DNA of 12,864 nucleotides, from NCBI GenBank assembly GCA_043802865.1, contig JAZDKQ010000022.1:1-12864 (forward strand), read 5' to 3'. This document shows, piece by piece, positions 1 to 7,328 of the stretch (position 1 is the first letter of the stretch; each line of letters starts with the position of its first letter). Position numbers and translations under genes: made by a program. The notes beneath the pieces were generated by a model, which was given only the letters and a program-made list of their open reading frames with translations, did no database searches and was not told where the DNA came from. Source of the stretch: JAPLXD01 sp043802865 (lineage in GTDB: Bacteria; Patescibacteriota; Minisyncoccia; Moranbacterales; UBA11712).

Positions 1-1175
1 CGCTGCTCGATCTCAAAGATCCGCAAAAGATAATCGGACGCACGCAGACGCCGCTATTGGTTCCTCAAGAAACGTACGAATATTATGGAATGGTTCCGAA
101 TGTAATTTTCCCCTCCGGCGCTTATTTGGAAAAGGATGATCTTCACATTTACTATGGCGCCGCCGACACGACTGTTTGCCGGGCAACGGTGAAACTATCT
201 GAACTGATTCGGGAAATGCTGGCACCGGAAAGTCAACTCCGATTTGAACGGGCCTCGGAAAATCCAATCCTTTCTCCAGTGTCCGGGCATGAATGGGAAA
301 ATGTGGCTGTTTTCAATCCAGACGCTCTGTATGAGGATGATAAGATCCATATTATCTACCGAGCTATGGGAAATGACGGCACCTCTCGCTTCGGCTATGC
401 AACGAGCCGAGACGGAATTCATATTGACGAACGTCTCTCCGAGCCTATATATGGACCCCGTGAAAGTTTTGAACAAAAACAAAAGCCGGGGAATTCCGGC
501 TGTGAGGACGCGAGATTTACCAAGTTGGGCGATACTTATTATATCTGCTATACGGCCTTTGACGGTATCAATCCGCCCCGCGTGGCTCTGACCAGCATTC
601 CAGTCAAAGATTTCATGGATCGCCGGTTCGAAAACTTTGCCAAACCGATACTCATTTCCGCCCCGGAAATTGATGACAAGGACGCGGCTCTTTTTCCGGA
701 AAAGATTGATGATCAGTATGTTTTTATTCACCGCGTTCAGCCCTCGATTCATCTGAACTATGTCAAAAGCCTGTCTGATTTTGACGGTGAACATTTTTTT
801 GTCCGCCACCCAATCCTTTCCCCGAGAATCAATATGTGGGACGACCTCAAAATCGGCCTCTCATCAACGCCCATCAAAACGAAAAAGGGCTGGTTGCTTA
901 TTTATCACGGCGTTTCTTCCCAAGATCACACTTATCGTGTTGGAGCAGCGCTCTTGGACTTAAAACGCCCGGAAAAAGTTATCGGTCGAACACGCTCACC
1001 GCTATTGGAACCACAAATGCCATACGAAAAAAACGGCTTAGTTTCAAATGTGATTTTCCCCTGCGGATCAGTGGTGGTAAAGAAAAAACTTGTTATTTAC
1101 TATGGAGCGGCAGACCGGGTGATTGGCATGGCCTCCATGGAACTTTCCCAGCTTCTCGAAGAGCTAACGAGTTAG
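1..1175 (+). CDS. Tandem GH130-family glycoside phosphorylase/hydrolase-like protein, 5' end cut by window
   Basis: The reading frame is open from base 3, so the gene begins before the window; the TTG at 57 is not a credible start. The first ~75 visible residues are the end of one GH130 domain (NVIFPSGA, then YYGAAD). Residues from about base 230 to 1172 are a second, complete GH130 five-blade propeller domain with the same ending (NVIFPCGS, YYGAAD). Family landmarks seen: VFNPDA, YRAMG, GCEDAR (family form EDPR, with the presumed catalytic Asp), YTAFDG, KDAALFP and GWLLIYHGV. GH130 enzymes act on beta-mannosides and related oligosaccharides by phosphorolysis or hydrolysis; the exact substrate cannot be read here. 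No signal peptide can be judged because the N-terminus is missing. It ends in TAG and converges on the minus-strand VTT gene 34 bases on, with no clear terminator between. The family call is firm; the chemistry is not. Confidence 0.85.
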   Translation, partial: LLDLKDPQKIIGRTQTPLLVPQETYEYYGMVPNVIFPSGAYLEKDDLHIYYGAADTTVCRATVKLSELIREMLAPESQLRFERASENPILSPVSGHEWENVAVFNPDALYEDDKIHIIYRAMGNDGTSRFGYATSRDGIHIDERLSEPIYGPRESFEQKQKPGNSGCEDARFTKLGDTYYICYTAFDGINPPRVALTSIPVKDFMDRRFENFAKPILISAPEIDDKDAALFPEKIDDQYVFIHRVQPSIHLNYVKSLSDFDGEHFFVRHPILSPRINMWDDLKIGLSSTPIKTKKGWLLIYHGVSSQDHTYRVGAALLDLKRPEKVIGRTRSPLLEPQMPYEKNGLVSNVIFPCGSVVVKKKLVIYYGAADRVIGMASMELSQLLEELTS

Positions 1176-1209
1176 CCTATATCCAAAATCAAAGGAGCCG
1201 ATTCCAAAG

Positions 1210-1797
1210 CTATATCTGCAGATATTTTATCAATTGGTTTTCAAAAAAAATATACAGTCCGGAGGTAATTCCTTCGCCGATAAGAACTCCCAGGACGAGT
1301 TTTTTCAAATCGACGCGGAGCGAGCCGGCGACATAGCAAATCAGGTCTGTGGGCAAAAAAGGAAAAAAACTCCAAAATATGATGATTGGCAGCTCATTCT
1401 TTGCAAAGACTGTTTTCAACCGGTGGATCTGTTTTGGATATCTCTTTTCAAAAAATGCGTCAAAACGCAGAAACTCTGAAAAAAAGTAGATACTGATTGA
1501 AGATATCAGGATCCCGATTATTGTCAAAATGAAAAGCGGAAGCGGATTGAAAAACAGGAGTCCGAGGACGATGAGATACGTCACGGGAACCAAAGCGAAT
1601 CCTCTCAAGGAGCCAAGGATCAAAAAAAACGCATAGCCGAAAAAGACAGAAAGTCCAAAAGCCGATCGAAGTTGATTCTGAAAAAAAACAGGTTGAAAAA
1701 AATGGAGGTATAATACGTCTAAAATAAGAAGAGCCCAGGCAAGAATGATTATTATTTTGATTGTTTTTCTCGTAGTATAAATAAGCCTATCATAAAT
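1210..1797 (-). CDS. VTT/DedA (TVP38/TMEM64-like) membrane protein, start uncertain
   Basis: The frame encodes a very hydrophobic protein of about 190 residues ending in TAG. It has a first membrane segment (IKIIIILAWALLILDVLYLH), a long hydrophobic block, and near the C-terminus FFPFLPTDLICYVAGSLR followed by VLGVLIGEG. This matches the VTT pattern of F-P-x-x-P, a small-residue AG and a later G-E/G-T. VTT/DedA proteins are integral membrane proteins linked to lipid scrambling or membrane homeostasis; the substrate here is unknown. No ATG, GTG or TTG lies in frame near the N-terminus: the nearest are TTGs at 1917 and 1923, without ribosome binding sites, which would add over 45 non-membrane residues. 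An ATG at 1795-1793 is one base out of frame; one extra base in the A5 run (T5 on plus, 1764-1768) would give MIGLFILREKTIKIIII. The start drawn here is the in-frame ATT and is only a placeholder. Confidence 0.7.
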   Translation of the reverse strand: MYDRLIYTTRKTIKIIIILAWALLILDVLYLHFFQPVFFQNQLRSAFGLSVFFGYAFFLILGSLRGFALVPVTYLIVLGLLFFNPLPLFILTIIGILISSISIYFFSEFLRFDAFFEKRYPKQIHRLKTVFAKNELPIIIFWSFFPFLPTDLICYVAGSLRVDLKKLVLGVLIGEGITSGLYIFFENQLIKYLQI

Positions 1798-1944
1798 TGC
1801 GGTCCGTGTTAATCGCAGGAAATCTTTTTTTGCAAAAAATAGCTTTATTGGGTTATTTCGCTTATACTGGAATAAAGATGCGAAAAATAGGGGGTTCGCA
1901 AAGAAGCCCTTTAACAAATTCAAGAAAGAACAGGAGATAAGGAG

Positions 1945-2364
1945 ATGAAGAAAGAAGAAGACGGAACAAAAGCTTTGCTTGTTTATCCTGAATATCCGGA
2001 TACATTTTGGAGCTTCAAGTACGCTCTGGAAAACTTTACCGACCAAAAAGCCGCTTTTCCTCCTCTTGGTCTGATGACCGTCGGAGCTATGCTTCCTCAA
2101 GATTGGGATCTGAAGCTCATCGACATGAATGTCAAAGAGCTTTTGGATATCCATATTGGATGGGCGGATATTGTTTTCATCAGCGCCATGCTTGCTCAAG
2201 CTGAAAGCGCCCAGGAAGTTATCTGGAGATGTAAAAAAGCCGGTAAAAGAGTGGTGGTTGGCGGTCCGGCCTTCACGGCTTGCCACGAAGAATTCTCCGG
2301 ATTTAATCATGTCATTTCCGGCGAGGCGGAAGAAATTTTGTTTTTTTTTTTCTCGAAGATCTGA
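1945..2364 (+). CDS. B12-binding radical SAM protein, N-terminal fragment (frameshifted)
   Basis: A good ribosome binding site (AGGAG, 8 bases before the ATG) sets the start. The 139 residues form a cobalamin-binding-type Rossmann domain as found in front of radical SAM domains: LLVYPEYPD at the N-terminus, FPPLGLMTVGAMLP, LIDMN, WADIVFISAML, RVVVGGPAF and HVISGEAEEI. There is no DxHxxG motif, which is usual for this radical SAM class, where cobalamin binds without a protein histidine. After SGEAEEIL the frame runs into eleven T residues (2341-2351) and stops at TGA 2362-2364. The expected continuation (LEDLKRGS, later SDYRTMPLQFSRGC) is in the next frame and joins the radical SAM domain without a gap. 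I take this and the next entry as one broken gene of about 500 codons. Confidence 0.8.
   Translation: MKKEEDGTKALLVYPEYPDTFWSFKYALENFTDQKAAFPPLGLMTVGAMLPQDWDLKLIDMNVKELLDIHIGWADIVFISAMLAQAESAQEVIWRCKKAGKRVVVGGPAFTACHEEFSGFNHVISGEAEEILFFFFSKI
2341..2351 (+). other. T11 homopolymer at a frameshift
   Basis: Eleven consecutive T follow the codon TTG. With 12 or 9 T the upstream B12 domain and the downstream radical SAM domain become one frame (EEIL, some F, then LEDLK). With 11 T the upstream frame ends at 2362. The position and sign of the shift are seen directly. The cause may be a sequencing indel, a phase-variable tract, transcriptional slippage or a fixed mutation. Confidence 0.85.
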
Positions 2365-2468
2365 AAAGGGGTTCGCTGAAAAAAGTATACGCCTCTTCGG
2401 GAAAACCCAACATTGCAAAAACGCCAATCCCGCTTTGGTCACTGATCAATTTTTCCGACTATAGAACG

Positions 2469-3443
2469 ATGCCCCTTCAGTTTTCCCGGGGCTGTCCCTT
2501 CAACTGTGAATTTTGCGACATCATTGTGATGTATGGGCGGATTCAAAGGACCAAAACACCCGAGCAGATGCTCCGTGAATTCCAGTCGCTCTATGATGCC
2601 GGATGGACAGGTTCGGTGTTTGTCGTTGATGACAATTTCATCGGCAACATAAAGAAAGTGAAGGAAATGCTGCGTCGGCTTATCGAGTGGCAAAAGCGGT
2701 ACAACTATCCTTTCAAGCTTGTGACCGAGGCCAGTGTGAACTTGGCTGACGACGAAGAACTTTTGAAGCTGATGGCCGAAGCAAATTTTCACGAGGTATT
2801 CGTGGGGATAGAAACCGTCAGCAAAAAAAGTCTTGAAGAATGCGGCAAAAGCCAAAACCTCAAAAGAAATCTTGTGGAGGCGGTGAGAATCATCCATCGG
2901 CATGGTCTTCAGGTGATGGGCGGATTCATCCTTGGATTCGACAATGATGATTCGGAAAGAATTTTCGATGAACTAATTGAGTTTATCCAGAAAACCGGCA
3001 TTGTCATTGCTATGGCGGGAATCTTGAATGCTCTTCCGGGAACACGGCTCTGGTACCGGCTGAAAAAAGAAGGCCGTGTTATTGAAGGAATAACACGGGG
3101 AGAAAATACAGATGGCGACACAAATATTATCCCGCTGATGGGAAAGGAGGAACTTATCAAGGGATACAGAAAAGTCATCACCGCCATATATTCTCCTCCG
3201 ATGTACTACACCCGGATAAACGCGATGTTGCGGGATCTCCGCCCTGTTGTTCGCGGCAGAATTTCCACTCAAGAAATCAAAATTTTCCTGAAAAGCCTTT
3301 GGAAAATAGGCATTCTGGCAAAAGATCGGAGAGTTCTCTTTTGGAAGCTTCTTTTTTCATCAGGAAGAAAATTTCCTGTCGCGGTCAAGCACGCAGTTTT
3401 TGGAGAACATCTCCTTAAATTCGCGGAAAAATTTCGGTACTGA
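2469..3443 (+). CDS. B12-binding radical SAM protein, radical SAM plus DUF4070-like C-terminal part (frameshifted)
   Basis: This is the continuation of the gene that starts at 1945. The ATG at 2469 is probably internal, because the frame already reads protein-like from 2352 (LEDLKRGSLKKVYAS through NFSDYRT). The [4Fe-4S] cluster motif is at residues 9-16 (CPFNCEFC, Cys 9, 13 and 16). Other radical SAM core landmarks are FVVDDNFIGN (51-60), TEAS (86-89), FVGIET (111-116) and GGFILGFDND (151-160). The C-terminal ~150 residues (NALPGTRLWYRL, then YSPPMYYTRI) resemble the DUF4070 extension. Proteins of this build bind S-adenosylmethionine and usually cobalamin, and often methylate unreactive carbons; the substrate is unknown. 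The gene ends in TGA two codons before a strong terminator. If translated alone from 2469 it would lack the cobalamin domain. Confidence 0.85.
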   Translation: MPLQFSRGCPFNCEFCDIIVMYGRIQRTKTPEQMLREFQSLYDAGWTGSVFVVDDNFIGNIKKVKEMLRRLIEWQKRYNYPFKLVTEASVNLADDEELLKLMAEANFHEVFVGIETVSKKSLEECGKSQNLKRNLVEAVRIIHRHGLQVMGGFILGFDNDDSERIFDELIEFIQKTGIVIAMAGILNALPGTRLWYRLKKEGRVIEGITRGENTDGDTNIIPLMGKEELIKGYRKVITAIYSPPMYYTRINAMLRDLRPVVRGRISTQEIKIFLKSLWKIGILAKDRRVLFWKLLFSSGRKFPVAVKHAVFGEHLLKFAEKFRY

Positions 3444-3448
3444 CAAGC

Positions 3449-3486
3449 ACCGCCTCCACGCTTAATTGCGGAGGCGGTTTTCTTTT
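3449..3486 (+). terminator. Rho-independent terminator after radical SAM gene
   Basis: Stem ACCGCCTC (3449-3456) pairs with GAGGCGGT (3471-3478), with an inner CGC/GCG stem and a TTAATT loop, followed by a T-rich tail (TTTTCTTTT). It begins five bases after the TGA. Confidence 0.9.
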
Positions 3487-3508
3487 GAAAAAAAGCGCGG
3501 ATCCGATT

Positions 3509-3536
3509 TTGATTGGACGCAAAGATTGAATATGCT
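3509..3536 (+). promoter_or_regulatory. Predicted promoter for the flavoprotein-permease operon
   Basis: TTGATT (3509-3514), 16-base spacer, TATGCT (3531-3536). The expected transcription start, near 3543, leaves only about five bases before the ATG at 3548, so the mRNA would be nearly leaderless. This agrees with the absence of a ribosome binding site. Confidence 0.45.
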
Positions 3537-3547
3537 ACCATTCCTTT

Positions 3548-4822
3548 ATGATCAAGAATCAGGAAAAATTTGATGTAGCGGTCATTGGAGGCGGGCCGGC
3601 CGGTATGATGGCGGCAGGCCGGACGGCGGAAATGGGCGCGCGGGTGGTGCTTTTGGAAAAAAACGAGAGTCTCGGAAAAAAACTTTTGATCACCGGCAAG
3701 GGCCGATGCAATTTGACGCAGGCGGAATTTGATCTCAAAGAAATGGTCGGGAAATTCGGCAAGAACGGAAAGTTTTTGTTTTCCTCTCTGGCAGCTTTTG
3801 GTCCGGAAGAAGTCATCAAATTTTTTGAAGACAGAAAGTTGCCCACAAAAGTTGAAAGAGGCGGACGGGTTTTCCCCGCGAGCAACAAATCGCACGATGT
3901 TTTGCGGGTGATGGAGAAATATCTGGAAAAAAACAAAGTGAAAACAATATTTGGCAGTGAAATTGTCGGATTCGAAAGTGACGGGAAAAAAATCAAAGGC
4001 GTGAAATTGAGACGCGAGAAAGGCGTGCCTGGTGGGCAACTTATCTTCGCAGATAAGTTTATTCTCTGCACGGGCGGAAAATCCTATCCGACAACTGGCT
4101 CGACCGGCGACGGCTATCAATGGGCGAAAGATTTGGGGCATACAATCATCAAGACTGCGCCGGCCCTGGTGCCGATCAAAACCAAAGAGGCTTGGGTCCG
4201 AGACGCGCAAGGCTTGAGTTTGAAAAATGTGGAGATAAGTTTGATCCAAGACGGAAAGAAAAAAGATTCAAGATTTGGGGAAATGCTTTTCACGCATTTC
4301 GGAATCAGCGGTCCGATCGTGCTCGATATCAGTAAATATGCCGGGGAACTCGCGGCGAAAGGCGATGTCGCGGTTTCAATCGATCTGAAGCCGGCCTTGA
4401 GCGCCGAACAGTTGGACGCACGGCTCCAGAGAGATTTTGCGAACAACGCGAAAAAAGATTTTATCAACTATCTGCCGGAACTTTTGCCGCAAAAAATGAT
4501 ATCCATATTCATCAGTTTGTCCGGCATTGATCCGCGCAAAAAAATCAATGTGGTCACAGGGGCGGAGCGGAAAAAATTGGCGGGCTTGCTCAAGGATTTG
4601 CGCCTGACATTTGACGGAACAACAGGATACGTTCAAGCGGTCGTCACCAGCGGGGGAGTGAGCCTGAAAGAAGTGGACTCCAAAACCATGCAATCCCGGG
4701 TGGTCAGCAATTTGTTTTTGGCCGGCGAGATCTTGGACGTGGACGGACCAACGGGCGGATACAATCTGCAAATGTGCTGGAGCACCGGATACGCCGCCGG
4801 GACATATGCGGCGCATATATAA
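3548..4822 (+). CDS. HI0933/YhiN-family FAD-dependent flavoprotein (NAD(P)/FAD oxidoreductase)
   Basis: A 424-residue protein of normal family length. A dinucleotide-binding motif GGGPAG (14-19) is followed by the acidic strand end VVLLEK (33-38) that contacts the FAD ribose. GKGRCNLT (50-57) and TGGKSYPTTGSTGDGY (175-190) are signatures of the HI0933 family. The C-terminal FAD segment AGEILDVDGPTGGYNLQ with a GYAAG end is present. The family is annotated variously as aminoacetone oxidase-like or BaiN-like; the physiological substrate is generally unknown, so only a cytoplasmic flavoprotein oxidoreductase is claimed. The ATG has no Shine-Dalgarno. It is followed after 14 bases by the permease gene, so the two are probably co-transcribed. 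GC is clearly higher than in the 7.2-8.5 kb island. Confidence 0.9.
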   Translation: MIKNQEKFDVAVIGGGPAGMMAAGRTAEMGARVVLLEKNESLGKKLLITGKGRCNLTQAEFDLKEMVGKFGKNGKFLFSSLAAFGPEEVIKFFEDRKLPTKVERGGRVFPASNKSHDVLRVMEKYLEKNKVKTIFGSEIVGFESDGKKIKGVKLRREKGVPGGQLIFADKFILCTGGKSYPTTGSTGDGYQWAKDLGHTIIKTAPALVPIKTKEAWVRDAQGLSLKNVEISLIQDGKKKDSRFGEMLFTHFGISGPIVLDISKYAGELAAKGDVAVSIDLKPALSAEQLDARLQRDFANNAKKDFINYLPELLPQKMISIFISLSGIDPRKKINVVTGAERKKLAGLLKDLRLTFDGTTGYVQAVVTSGGVSLKEVDSKTMQSRVVSNLFLAGEILDVDGPTGGYNLQMCWSTGYAAGTYAAHI

Positions 4823-4836
4823 TAATTTTCAACAAG

Positions 4837-5793
4837 ATGATCAAATTTTTCGCCGACTGGCTTACATATCAAGTTTTGAGTATCGCCCCAAAAACGCTTC
4901 TTGGAGAAGCCGTCGATTTTTTTGTTTATGATACGATCAAAATATTTTTACTGCTAATCGTAATCATTTTCTCCGTCTCGATCATCCGCTCATTTCTTCC
5001 GCCGGAGAAAATACGAAAAATATTGTCGCACGAAAAAAAATATTTCGGCAATGTTTTGGCATCGTTCCTGGGAATCATCACTCCCTTTTGCACTTGCAGC
5101 GCCATTCCGCTGTTTTTGGGATTTTTGGAAGCCGGAGTTCCGCTCGGAACAACTTTTTCCTTTCTTGTGGCGTCGCCAATGATAAATGAAGTGGCGCTGG
5201 TCTTACTCCTCGGAATGTTCGGTTGGAAAATCGCCTTGCTGTATATCGCCAGCGGACTTTTCATCGCCATTTTCTCGGGAATTGTCATCGGGCATCTGAA
5301 AGTGGAAAATCTGGTCGAAGAATTTGTGTATAAAAGTAGCCAAAATGGAAAATTAAAATTGCCATCGTTGACTTGGAAACAGAGGATTGATTATGCCAAA
5401 AATTACACAATTGAGATAATTAGAAAAGTTTGGCTTTATGTCATCATAGGAATCGGCATTGGAGCGTGGATTCATGGATATGTGCCGACGGATTTCTTGG
5501 CGCAATATGCGGGGTCAGGCAAATGGTACGCCGTGCCGCTGGCCGTCCTCATCGGTATTCCGCTCTATTCAAACGCGGCGGGCATCATTCCTCTCGTGAG
5601 CGTACTCACGGAAAAAGGTGTTTCTTTGGGAACGACGCTCGCTTTCATGATGGCCGTGACGGGACTTTCCTTGCCGGAGTTCATGATCCTCAAAAAAGTG
5701 ATGAAGACAAAGCTGATCGCTATCTTCGCCACAATTGTGGGAATCGGCATAATCTTCACCGGATATTTATTCAATCTGATATTGGGGAAGTGA
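4837..5793 (+). CDS. ArsP-like permease (PF03773 / DUF318 family)
   Basis: A 318-residue polytopic membrane protein. The first membrane segment is near 33-50. The family hallmark CTCSAIP (85-91) is followed by LEAGVPLGTTFSFLVASPMINEVA (98-120), and the second half repeats the pattern with GIPLYSNAAGIIPL and GVSLGTTLAFMMAVTGLSLPE, consistent with the two-repeat architecture. Characterised ArsP members export organoarsenicals, and many relatives have unknown substrates. No arsR-like regulator or ars gene is adjacent here, so an arsenic role is not supported by context. The frame is open further upstream inside the flavoprotein gene, but the ATG at 4837 is the first after that gene's stop and gives a normal N-terminus. 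No Shine-Dalgarno is visible; translation may be coupled to the gene before it. It ends in TGA ahead of a hairpin terminator. Confidence 0.85.
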   Translation: MIKFFADWLTYQVLSIAPKTLLGEAVDFFVYDTIKIFLLLIVIIFSVSIIRSFLPPEKIRKILSHEKKYFGNVLASFLGIITPFCTCSAIPLFLGFLEAGVPLGTTFSFLVASPMINEVALVLLLGMFGWKIALLYIASGLFIAIFSGIVIGHLKVENLVEEFVYKSSQNGKLKLPSLTWKQRIDYAKNYTIEIIRKVWLYVIIGIGIGAWIHGYVPTDFLAQYAGSGKWYAVPLAVLIGIPLYSNAAGIIPLVSVLTEKGVSLGTTLAFMMAVTGLSLPEFMILKKVMKTKLIAIFATIVGIGIIFTGYLFNLILGK

Positions 5794-5819
5794 AGTTTAG
5801 CTATTTTTGTCTTTTTCTG

Positions 5820-5851
5820 AAAACCGCTAGCATAGGCGGTTTTGGTCTTTT
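5820..5851 (+). terminator. Rho-independent terminator after permease
   Basis: Stem AAAACCGC (5820-5827) pairs with GCGGTTTT (5836-5843) around an eight-base loop. The tail is T-rich but interrupted (TTTTGGTCTTTT). Confidence 0.75.
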
Positions 5852-5876
5852 CAAATCAGCAAATGTATTGTACAAT
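5848..5876 (+). promoter_or_regulatory. Predicted promoter for the ABC-F gene
   Basis: TTTTCA (5848-5853), 17-base spacer, TACAAT (5871-5876). The expected start near 5883 gives a leader of about 22 bases containing AAGG upstream of the ATG at 5906. The -35 box overlaps the tail of the preceding terminator. Confidence 0.35.
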
Positions 5877-5905
5877 TGGAATTCAGTGTTTAAGGCGGAA
5901 AAAAT

Positions 5906-6790
5906 ATGGCGAATGATGATGTCGCGGTGCGCTTTAATAAAGTAACATTCGAATACGGACACAAAAAACCCATTTTGGATGAGGTTTCTTTCGCTTTGCG
6001 GCGGGGGACAAAGATTACGCTTATGGGGCAGAACGGCGCGGGCAAGAGCACGATTTTGAATTTGATCACCGGAGAATTGAAGGCGAGCGACGGTTCGATA
6101 TATGTTGATCCGCGCCTCAAGATCGCCTATGCCAAGCAAGTCATTCCGCGAGAGGAAATAGAGTTGACTCTCAAGGAATTTTTTGAAAAGTGCTTTCGAG
6201 AAAAGATGTATGATATTGATCGGCATATTGACGCGGTTCTTAAAATCGTGAACTTTGAGGCGAAGCATGATAAAAAGATAAAATTGTTTTCCGGCGGACA
6301 GCAATCGCGCCTTCTTTTGGCCTCGGCGCTTATTCAAGATCCGGATCTTCTCATTTTGGACGAGCCGACCAACAATCTGGACGCGTCAGGGATCGCCCAT
6401 CTGACTGAATTTTTGATGAACTATGGCAAAACTTGCATTGTCATTTCTCACGACGCGAACTTTTTGAATTGCTTCACGGATGGCGTGCTCTATCTTGACG
6501 TATTCACGCACAAGGTCGAACAATATCTCGGCGACTACTATGTCGTGGTGGCGGAGATCACGAACCGGTGGAAAAAGAAGCGAAAGTTTCGCTCAAGAAA
6601 AACAATCATTTGCTTCTCTCGGGCCCCAACGGGATCGGGAAAAGCACTTTGCTCGAGGCGTTGGCGTCGGGAAAAGCGAAAGGCGCTAAGATTGCGGAGG
6701 GTGTCCGGGTGGGATACTATCGCCAGGATTTTTCCATGCTCAATTTTGAGGATACGGTTCACGATTCGCTCGCCATGGCGATGCTTGTGA
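5906..6790 (+). CDS. ABC-F ATPase, first nucleotide-binding domain (disrupted gene, 5' part)
   Basis: Residues 1-221 are a complete first ABC domain: Walker A GQNGAGKST (41-49), signature FSGGQQSR (128-135), Walker B with D-loop LLILDEPTNNLD (148-159) and H-switch SHD (181-183). It then reads EQYLGDYYVVVAEITNR, where an ABC-F linker would normally begin. From about base 6565 the frame turns into arginine-rich noise (KKKRKFRSRK onward) because the second ABC domain lies one frame over. ABC-F proteins are cytoplasmic, bind the ribosomal E site and act on the P-site tRNA through the linker. The roughly 80-100-residue linker is absent from both frames, so this is a deletion with frameshift, not a simple indel. 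As drawn, the last ~70 residues are probably not native protein. Confidence 0.8.
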   Translation: MANDDVAVRFNKVTFEYGHKKPILDEVSFALRRGTKITLMGQNGAGKSTILNLITGELKASDGSIYVDPRLKIAYAKQVIPREEIELTLKEFFEKCFREKMYDIDRHIDAVLKIVNFEAKHDKKIKLFSGGQQSRLLLASALIQDPDLLILDEPTNNLDASGIAHLTEFLMNYGKTCIVISHDANFLNCFTDGVLYLDVFTHKVEQYLGDYYVVVAEITNRWKKKRKFRSRKTIICFSRAPTGSGKALCSRRWRREKRKALRLRRVSGWDTIARIFPCSILRIRFTIRSPWRCL

Positions 6791-7089
6791 ACGACGAAGA
6801 AAAGTTGCGTTCCGTCGCCGCGGGATTTTTGATCGACAAAACAATGATCGGCGCCAAGATAGGAGCCCTTTCGGAAGGGCAAAAAGGTCTGGTCGCTTTC
6901 GCGCGCCTCGTGCTCGAAGAACCGGGACTCTTGATTTTAGACGAGCCGATCAATCACATCAACTTCCGCCATCTGCCCATCATCGCGAAAGCTTTGGATT
7001 CATACAAAGGCGCCATGATCCTTGTTAGCCACGTTCCCGAATTCATGGAACAGATCCGGATCGATGAAACGCTGGATCTGGAGAAATAG
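6553..7089 (+). pseudogene. ABC-F ATPase, second nucleotide-binding domain (disrupted gene, 3' part)
   Basis: A GTG at 6568 could start a 173-residue product, but family-like sequence is already present just upstream in the same frame (DHEPVEKEAKVSLKKNNH), so this is the tail of the gene that starts at 5906. Seen: Walker A GPNGIGKST (19-27 from the GTG), signature LSEGQKG, Walker B LLILDEPINHINF and an H-switch region SHVPEF. The LDEPINHINF and SHV forms depart from the usual LDEPTNHLD and SHD; as far as I recall they are typical of a CPR-type ABC-F subgroup. Start, linker and first domain are missing from this frame. Without the linker an ABC-F factor should not be able to work on the ribosome. 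Confidence 0.75.
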
Positions 7090-7131
7090 CTTGATCGGAA
7101 AAATGCCTTGTTTCGGGGTGGGTAAATGAAC

Positions 7132-7160
7132 TTGACAGCTATTTTATTTATGCTAATTAT
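7132..7160 (+). promoter_or_regulatory. Predicted promoter upstream of the antitoxin remnant
   Basis: A perfect TTGACA (7132-7137), a 17-base spacer and AATTAT (7155-7160). The expected start near 7167 precedes the ATG at 7203 by about 35 bases. It is the best -35 box I found in the window. Confidence 0.5.
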
Positions 7161-7202
7161 AGTCCATGTAGTTCCGTTATTTAGGAATAATATGGAATAA
7201 AT

Positions 7203-7328
7203 ATGCAATATATAGAAATAAAGGACAATTTAAAGGATTTTTTAGTCTTCTCTGCCAATGATATTCTGAAGGCTGATCCGGATTTTCATAAACAACGGCT
7301 AAGCGAATGGCAGAATGTTAGAAACTAG
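7203..7328 (+). pseudogene. Truncated AbiEi-like antitoxin N-terminus (41 codons)
   Basis: The ORF encodes 41 residues beginning MQYIEIKDNLKDFLVFSAND and continuing ILKADPDFHKQRLSEWQ, then NVRN and a TAG. The VFS-x-x-DI, PDF and RL-EWQ pattern is what I recognise as the N-terminal winged-helix segment of AbiEi-type (type IV) antitoxin / transcriptional regulator proteins, which normally continue with KGYIKK-like sequence for about 150 more residues. Here it stops at once and runs into the first 37-base repeat. No toxin (AbiEii nucleotidyltransferase) follows. It has its own likely promoter. I read it as the stump of a lost toxin-antitoxin gene. A genuine small protein is the alternative. Identification is from memory of the family and is moderate. 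Confidence 0.5.

Noticed and set aside
1212..1225. 14-bp palindrome ATATCTGCAGATAT at the end of the VTT gene.
   Set aside because: It lies in coding sequence (KYLQI), is short, and has no T tract; probably chance.
2439..2903. Long minus-strand open frame opposite the radical SAM gene.
   Set aside because: The opposite strand carries clear radical SAM motifs; the minus frame has no family resemblance and is a shadow.
3269..4249. 326-codon minus-strand open frame opposite the flavoprotein gene.
   Set aside because: The plus strand has an intact, full-length flavoprotein with all FAD motifs; the reverse frame shows no recognisable domain.
4837..5793. Arsenic resistance operon suggested by the ArsP-like permease.
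   Set aside because: No arsR, arsC or other ars gene is adjacent; the partner gene is a generic flavoprotein, so only the permease family is claimed.
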